A stretch of DNA of 50,495 nt, taken from Algoriphagus aquimarinus. GTDB lineage: Bacteria > Bacteroidota > Bacteroidia > Cytophagales > Cyclobacteriaceae. Each line of letters begins with the position of its first letter. Within the stretch, counting starts at the first letter, position 1. The notes under the pieces were generated by a model, which had not been told where the DNA came from, ran no database searches, and saw only the letters and a program-made list of their open reading frames with translations. The stretch is from assembly GCF_900112005.1 (NCBI RefSeq), contig NZ_FOKK01000024.1, forward strand, positions 1 to 50,495. The letters are read 5' to 3'. A program made the position numbers and the translations under genes. Shown piece by piece: positions 46,453 through 50,495 of the stretch.

Positions 46453-46462
46453 TTCCACAAAC

Positions 46463-46494
46463 AAAAAAAGGTGACTAATTAGTCACCTTTTTTT
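46463..46494. terminator. Bidirectional rho-independent terminator
   Basis: A 32-bp perfect palindrome: A7, GGTGACTA, then its reverse complement and T7. It lies between the convergent histone-like gene (+) and M1 peptidase gene (-). Confidence 0.93.
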
Positions 46495-46518
46495 ATGCTC
46501 ATTTTCTACTCGTGAAGC

Positions 46519-48366
46519 TTAAAACTCCAATTTATTATTATCCTGATCTATATCAGCTAACCTCTTACTAGGATCAATTTCAATAGATTTGATCAAGTCT
46601 GATTTTTTATTGATTCTGATAGTCTTAGTCAAATTAGTCCAAGGCCAATCTTCAGAAATCACGCGAGTTGGAGCACCAGCTTCAGCAGCTTTATCACCCC
46701 TCATCATCTCTAGAGGCAAATACACCATCTCAGAAGTACCATCTTTATATGTGATCACCAAGTCTATAGGCATTGGCATAAGGCCAATTCGCTCAAGCGT
46801 GATATCTGTTTGATCACCTTGTGGCGTCATTTTCTTCACCGCATAGTCAATAGTCTTAGTTGTATATACAAAATACTCTTTGTACCAATCCAACTCCAGG
46901 CCACTCTCTTTTTCCATAATACGAACGAAGTCGTTCACATTCGGGTGCTTGAAGCCCCAAGTATTCCAATAGCTTAGAATTCCTTTATCTCTAGCTTCTT
47001 CACCGATGATATAACCCATCTGAGCCATAAATACCGCTCCTTTGGAATAAGCCGCAGAACTATAAGCTCCATTAGTATCATAATGATCACCATGTGTACT
47101 CATAGGCTCTTCTTTGCCAGATTTCACCAATCTGTAATAACCTGAATAAGATCCTCTCAAAGGTGCCTCGCTAGCTTTGTAAATAGCTGACATGGTTAAC
47201 GCAGAAGCATAACTTGTAAATCCTTCGTCCATCCATGGATAAAGTGCTTCGTTAGTAGCTATTACGCCTTGATACCAGCTATGCGCCAGTTCGTGAGCCA
47301 TTACACCAACAAGTCCATTAAGATTACGTCCACCAGTCACTAGGGTAGCCATAGGATATTCCATTCCGCCGTCTCCACCTTGGATGACAGAGAACTGCTT
47401 GTATGGATACTGACCAAAATGCTTTGACATAAACTCAATCGCCTTTGGAGTATAGTCCATAAGCTTCACCCAGTTCTCCGTTACGTCATCTGTAGGAATA
47501 TAAAGATGATGAACAGTTACACCACTTTCCATTAAGAATTTGTCGTGACGATACTTAGGATCCGCAGCCCACATGAAATCGTGAACATGTGGAGCTTTGA
47601 AGTGCCAAGTCAACTTATCACCTTTAACTGGAGCCACTTTTACACCTTTATCTTCATAACCGTGACCGATCTCGTTAGGATTTTGAAGATAACCTGTACC
47701 GCCAAGAACGAACGTTTTGTCTATCGTGATTTTGATGTCAAAATCTCCCCAGATGCCATAAAATTCTCGGCCTATGTAAGGATTAGCATGCCATCCTTGC
47801 TCATCGTATTCAGACATTTTAGGATACCATTGTGACATAGAATATCTCACACCTTCACTGCTATCTCTTCCTGATCTTCTGATCTGTACTGGTACCTGGC
47901 CATTGAAAGCCATTTCGAATTTGGCATCTGAATTCGGCAAGATTGGCTCGGCAAGCTCAACTTCCAAAATAGTCCCAACTTCCTTATATTCAACAGATTT
48001 ACCATTCATGGTCAAGCTACTAACTCTCAAATAACCAATTTCGTCAGGCTTCAATTTACTGATACGATCCCCTACTCTACGGTCTGGATCTGCGATACTT
48101 CTAGATCTCTCGTCCATCATACTGCCTGGTTGAAAGGCATTGAAGTAGAGATGATAGAAAACCCGATGCAAAGTATCCGGAGAATTGTTGGTATAAATCA
48201 ATACCTGAGTACCCTTGTATTGATTGGTTTTGACGTCCATATCGACGTCCATTTGATAGTTGGCAGCTTGCTGGAATCTACCCGTTTGGGCAAAGACTCC
48301 ACTGCTAAGTACCATTAAAAGAAAAAGCCCGTAAAAAGGCTTAGCCAAGTTAATATGCATAGTCAT
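46519..48366 (-). CDS. Secreted M1-family metallopeptidase
   Basis: This 615-residue protein has a signal peptide (FYGLFLLMVLSSGVFAQ). Two Met codons at positions 1 and 3 can both start it. The N-terminal beta domain (about 30-250) precedes the thermolysin-like catalytic domain. Zinc-binding HELAH (His358, Glu359, His362) and the downstream Glu381 in WMDEGFTSY complete the gluzincin site. GGMEYP (333-338) corresponds to the GxMEN aminopeptidase motif, with Tyr in place of Asn. M1 peptidases remove N-terminal residues. Export to the periplasm or outside is inferred. The gene ends 24 bp past a terminator shared with the convergent histone-like gene. Confidence 0.92.
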   Translation of the reverse strand: MTMHINLAKPFYGLFLLMVLSSGVFAQTGRFQQAANYQMDVDMDVKTNQYKGTQVLIYTNNSPDTLHRVFYHLYFNAFQPGSMMDERSRSIADPDRRVGDRISKLKPDEIGYLRVSSLTMNGKSVEYKEVGTILEVELAEPILPNSDAKFEMAFNGQVPVQIRRSGRDSSEGVRYSMSQWYPKMSEYDEQGWHANPYIGREFYGIWGDFDIKITIDKTFVLGGTGYLQNPNEIGHGYEDKGVKVAPVKGDKLTWHFKAPHVHDFMWAADPKYRHDKFLMESGVTVHHLYIPTDDVTENWVKLMDYTPKAIEFMSKHFGQYPYKQFSVIQGGDGGMEYPMATLVTGGRNLNGLVGVMAHELAHSWYQGVIATNEALYPWMDEGFTSYASALTMSAIYKASEAPLRGSYSGYYRLVKSGKEEPMSTHGDHYDTNGAYSSAAYSKGAVFMAQMGYIIGEEARDKGILSYWNTWGFKHPNVNDFVRIMEKESGLELDWYKEYFVYTTKTIDYAVKKMTPQGDQTDITLERIGLMPMPIDLVITYKDGTSEMVYLPLEMMRGDKAAEAGAPTRVISEDWPWTNLTKTIRINKKSDLIKSIEIDPSKRLADIDQDNNKLEF

Positions 48367-48494
48367 GTAATTTTTACAAAGAAAACTAAAATGGCAAGCT
48401 AGCCCAAACCACCAGTCAAAAATTGGGGTTAAAAAAAAATCCAGAAGTCTAATTGTAAGTTCAACCAGGAGGTGGTTGATGTTAAAGTTGTACT

Positions 48495-48532
48495 AAAAAA
48501 AAATGTGCCTGGAATAAATCCCAAGCACATTT
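48495..48532 (-). terminator. Rho-independent terminator of the MopE-repeat protein gene
   Basis: Stem AAATGTGCCTGG (48501-48512) with CCAAGCACATTT (48521-48532), one mismatch. On the minus strand it is followed by a T-run. It lies 16 bp past the stop of the T9SS protein gene. Confidence 0.85.
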
Positions 48533-48548
48533 CTAGTTGATCATTCCC

Positions 48549-50495
48549 TTAATTCACTTTAATTAAACGCTTAGTAATTGTTTCAAAATTGATCTGAACC
48601 TGCACTTGATATATTCCATTACTCAATAATCTCAGGTCAATTGTTCGGATAAATCCTTTTTCATAATCGCCCGACTCTTCAAATACTAGCTTTCCTGATG
48701 TATCAAACACCTTCAAGGAAACGATAGACGGTGCGGCGAAATCGACTTTCACATTTGTTTCATTCGTAGCTGGGTTAGGATAAACCTGCACAGAATTCGT
48801 GATACTTTCTTGGAACAGAACAAACTCATTGGAAATCACATTACCAACGATATCAATACTTGAAACATTGATTAGTAGTGAGTTGGAATCAGGTTCTCCG
48901 CCTTTCCAAATCAATTTATTCTCACTAATATAAATCTTAGGATTGGTCTCAAGCTCATATGTATGATAATCGTGTGCTGGATCCACCGTTTCCAAAACTC
49001 CAATTACATCCCCTCCTTTAATATCAATCGGGATAATTTGATTGGAAAGGTTTATGGTTTTTGGAGAAGCTTTGTCCAACACAAGTATCGAAGCTTGGAC
49101 ATCCTCTGATAATAAGGAGATGTCAGAATCAAGCAACAAACCATCGATAAACTGAATCCCTTCTAGCACTGGATTGTACTGCTCTATATTCCATACAGCA
49201 GACTTTCCAGGGATTTCACCTACAATCTTATCAAGCTTGTTCTGAAGAATTTCATTGGAGGTATTCCATTCTACCACAAGTAATTCAGAATTATTGATCG
49301 ACTTATTGGCTCCTTTCTTAGGGTTATGAATTACGATATTTCCACCTGTGAGATCTGTAGTTGCCTCTTCTTTATCTGATGCTCCATATTGATTGTCATA
49401 TACAATTTCAGAAGTTGAAGTTGACCATATCTTGATTCTAAACTTATCAGTTTCATTCACATCTTTTTTGCCTCCATCAATTGCAGATACCATAAATGAA
49501 TAACCTGATTGACCATTAATGCTTCCTTCTCCTTTGTATATGGCTTTATACCCTGCAATTACCAAAGACATGTCATCGTACGACGAACTATTAAAGTTCA
49601 AACCACCATTCTTGAATTGGAACTCTGTATTTCCATCAACTTTATTACTGCCTTTTTTATACTTAGCAACGAATCCAAAATTTGCTCTTCCTTCTACATT
49701 TAAGTCCCGTAGGTAAGCTCCTTTATGAGACCATATGGTTCCACCGCCAGTCACAAATCCTCCATCTGGATCAAAAATAACGGCTAAGTCCATAGCGTAG
49801 ACCAGTTCACTTCCACATTCATCTTTTACAAAAAGCCTAATCTGGTAGACTCCTGGAGTAGAATAAATATGAGATGCGGCGAAAGATAAATTAGGATCAG
49901 TTATAAATGAGGTGCTTCCATCGTCCCAATCCCAATATGCTTCTAGGATATTTCCATTGACAGTGGCCGATACATTTATTGGTGTATTGATTTGATTGGG
50001 TTCCAATGGTCCTGACGTACTTACTATCTCTAGCACTTCGGAACATGGATCTTGGTCACAACTACCTATAATACCAGGGTTCATAAATTCATCAGAATCG
50101 TCACAATCTTGATCATTGCTCACATAGCCAACAGGAGTACTACAGGATTGAATCGTATCGCTAGCATCCCCAAAGCCATCACCATCCTGATCTCGGTAAT
50201 AAGTAGTCAATCCAATCGCATTCGGATCTTCCCCATCGATTAAGCCATCACAATCATTATCCTTACCGTCGCAAAGCTCTGGTGCTCCTGGATAGATCGT
50301 GTCGTCAGAGTCGTCACAATCTTGAGCATTTGTTACATAGCCTGGTGGAATAGCACATGATTGAATCTCATCAGCTGCATTCCCAAAGCCATCACCATCT
50401 TGATCTCTGTAGTATGTAGTCAAGCCAATAGCATTTGGATCATCACCATCTACCAAACCATCACAATCATTATCCTTACCGTCGCAAAGCTCTGG
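48549..50495 (-). CDS. T9SS-secreted MopE-repeat/PKD protein (5'-partial)
   Basis: The frame stays open to the right edge (50495) with no start in view, so the N-terminus is missing; an internal TTG at 50456 is not a start. At least two tandem MopE-type metal-binding repeats are visible (PELCDGKDNDCDGL..., each with DQDGDGFG and CDDSD, 71 residues apart). A PKD domain (AYWDWDDGST ... HIYSTPGVYQIRLFV) follows, then a post-COAP-1-like domain (FVTGGGTIWSHKG), ending in a type A T9SS sorting tail (VQVYPNPATNETNV ... KRLIKVN). It should be exported by T9SS and bind Ca2+ or other metal at Asp-rich loops. Function beyond that is unknown. Its product resembles adhesins or scaffold proteins. Confidence 0.88.
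   Translation of the reverse strand, partial: PELCDGKDNDCDGLVDGDDPNAIGLTTYYRDQDGDGFGNAADEIQSCAIPPGYVTNAQDCDDSDDTIYPGAPELCDGKDNDCDGLIDGEDPNAIGLTTYYRDQDGDGFGDASDTIQSCSTPVGYVSNDQDCDDSDEFMNPGIIGSCDQDPCSEVLEIVSTSGPLEPNQINTPINVSATVNGNILEAYWDWDDGSTSFITDPNLSFAASHIYSTPGVYQIRLFVKDECGSELVYAMDLAVIFDPDGGFVTGGGTIWSHKGAYLRDLNVEGRANFGFVAKYKKGSNKVDGNTEFQFKNGGLNFNSSSYDDMSLVIAGYKAIYKGEGSINGQSGYSFMVSAIDGGKKDVNETDKFRIKIWSTSTSEIVYDNQYGASDKEEATTDLTGGNIVIHNPKKGANKSINNSELLVVEWNTSNEILQNKLDKIVGEIPGKSAVWNIEQYNPVLEGIQFIDGLLLDSDISLLSEDVQASILVLDKASPKTINLSNQIIPIDIKGGDVIGVLETVDPAHDYHTYELETNPKIYISENKLIWKGGEPDSNSLLINVSSIDIVGNVISNEFVLFQESITNSVQVYPNPATNETNVKVDFAAPSIVSLKVFDTSGKLVFEESGDYEKGFIRTIDLRLLSNGIYQVQVQINFETITKRLIKVN
50070..50495 (-). 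repeat. Tandem repeats encoding MopE modules (213-bp period)
   Basis: The block ending GCAAAGCTCTGG at 50282 recurs at 50495, exactly 213 bp (71 codons) apart, and most bases between match. At least two copies are visible and the array runs past the edge. Tandem DNA repeats like this are likely to vary in number between strains. Confidence 0.75.

Noticed and set aside
46063..46464. 133-codon antisense frame over the histone-like gene and the 3' end of the palmitoyltransferase-family gene
   Set aside because: No recognisable domain; it overlaps a better small gene and a conserved enzyme end, and its composition is that of a shadow frame.
1..50495. Possible CRISPR array or Cas partners for the CHAT protein
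   Set aside because: No array of equal short repeats with spacers was seen, and no Cas-like protein is encoded; the only regular tandem repeat encodes protein (50070-50495).

Overview
This is a 50.5 kb chromosomal piece of a Bacteroidota bacterium. I place it in the Cytophagales, most likely Cyclobacteriaceae (Algoriphagus-like). Reasons seen in the sequence: a SusC/SusD pair, a hybrid two-component system with propeller sensor and AraC output, a type IX secretion (T9SS) sorting tail, a short histone H1-like protein, moderate-to-low GC, and a promoter of the TTTG-N20-TAnnTTTG type. The genus is inference from memory of relatives. I found no tRNA, rRNA, CRISPR array, insertion sequence or phage genes.

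Layout. (1) 1-1623: the first 541 residues of a secreted repeat (YDG/MBG, Ig-like) surface protein on the minus strand, cut by the window edge. (2) 2283-4460: a GNAT acetyltransferase and a secreted GH99/WbsX-like glycosidase. (3) 4466-9817: one 1783-residue gene fusing two serine alpha/beta-hydrolase domains, a CHAT caspase-like protease and a helical tail. It is followed (9818-10411) by a nested palindromic REPIN/MITE-like element. This is the most unusual gene in the window. (4) 10412-12779: a small outer-membrane protein, a lipoprotein and a membrane-anchored hydrolase. (5) 12890-36824: a 24 kb polysaccharide-utilisation region, all on the minus strand. It holds a SASA acetylesterase, GH9 endoglucanase, FG-GAP/ASPIC lipoprotein, a SusC-SusD-SGBP operon, GH5 endoglucanase, hybrid two-component regulator, and a symporter-xylB-xylA operon. 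(6) 36943-46452: housekeeping genes: class IV aminotransferase, serine dehydratase beta subunit, TolC and HlyD-type efflux parts, maf-DUF1015-biotin carboxylase, a serine palmitoyltransferase-family enzyme and a histone H1-like protein. (7) 46519-50495: an M1 peptidase and the C-terminal part of a T9SS-secreted MopE-repeat/PKD protein, cut by the right edge.

How the genes work together. The regulator probably senses an oligosaccharide from a beta-glucan with xylose and acetyl substituents. SusC/SusD/SGBP capture and import it; GH5, GH9 and the esterase cut it at the surface; the symporter, xylose isomerase and xylulokinase feed xylose into the pentose phosphate pathway. A near-identical 14-bp motif lies upstream of both the GH5 gene and susC. 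No beta-glucosidase or xylosidase is present, so oligosaccharide breakdown must be finished by enzymes encoded elsewhere.

Points not obvious from automatic ORF calls: the regulator is split in two by a one-base frameshift in a run of eight T; several ORFs open at TTG and have better downstream ATG starts; both edge genes continue past the window; and the 58-residue histone-like gene is easily missed.
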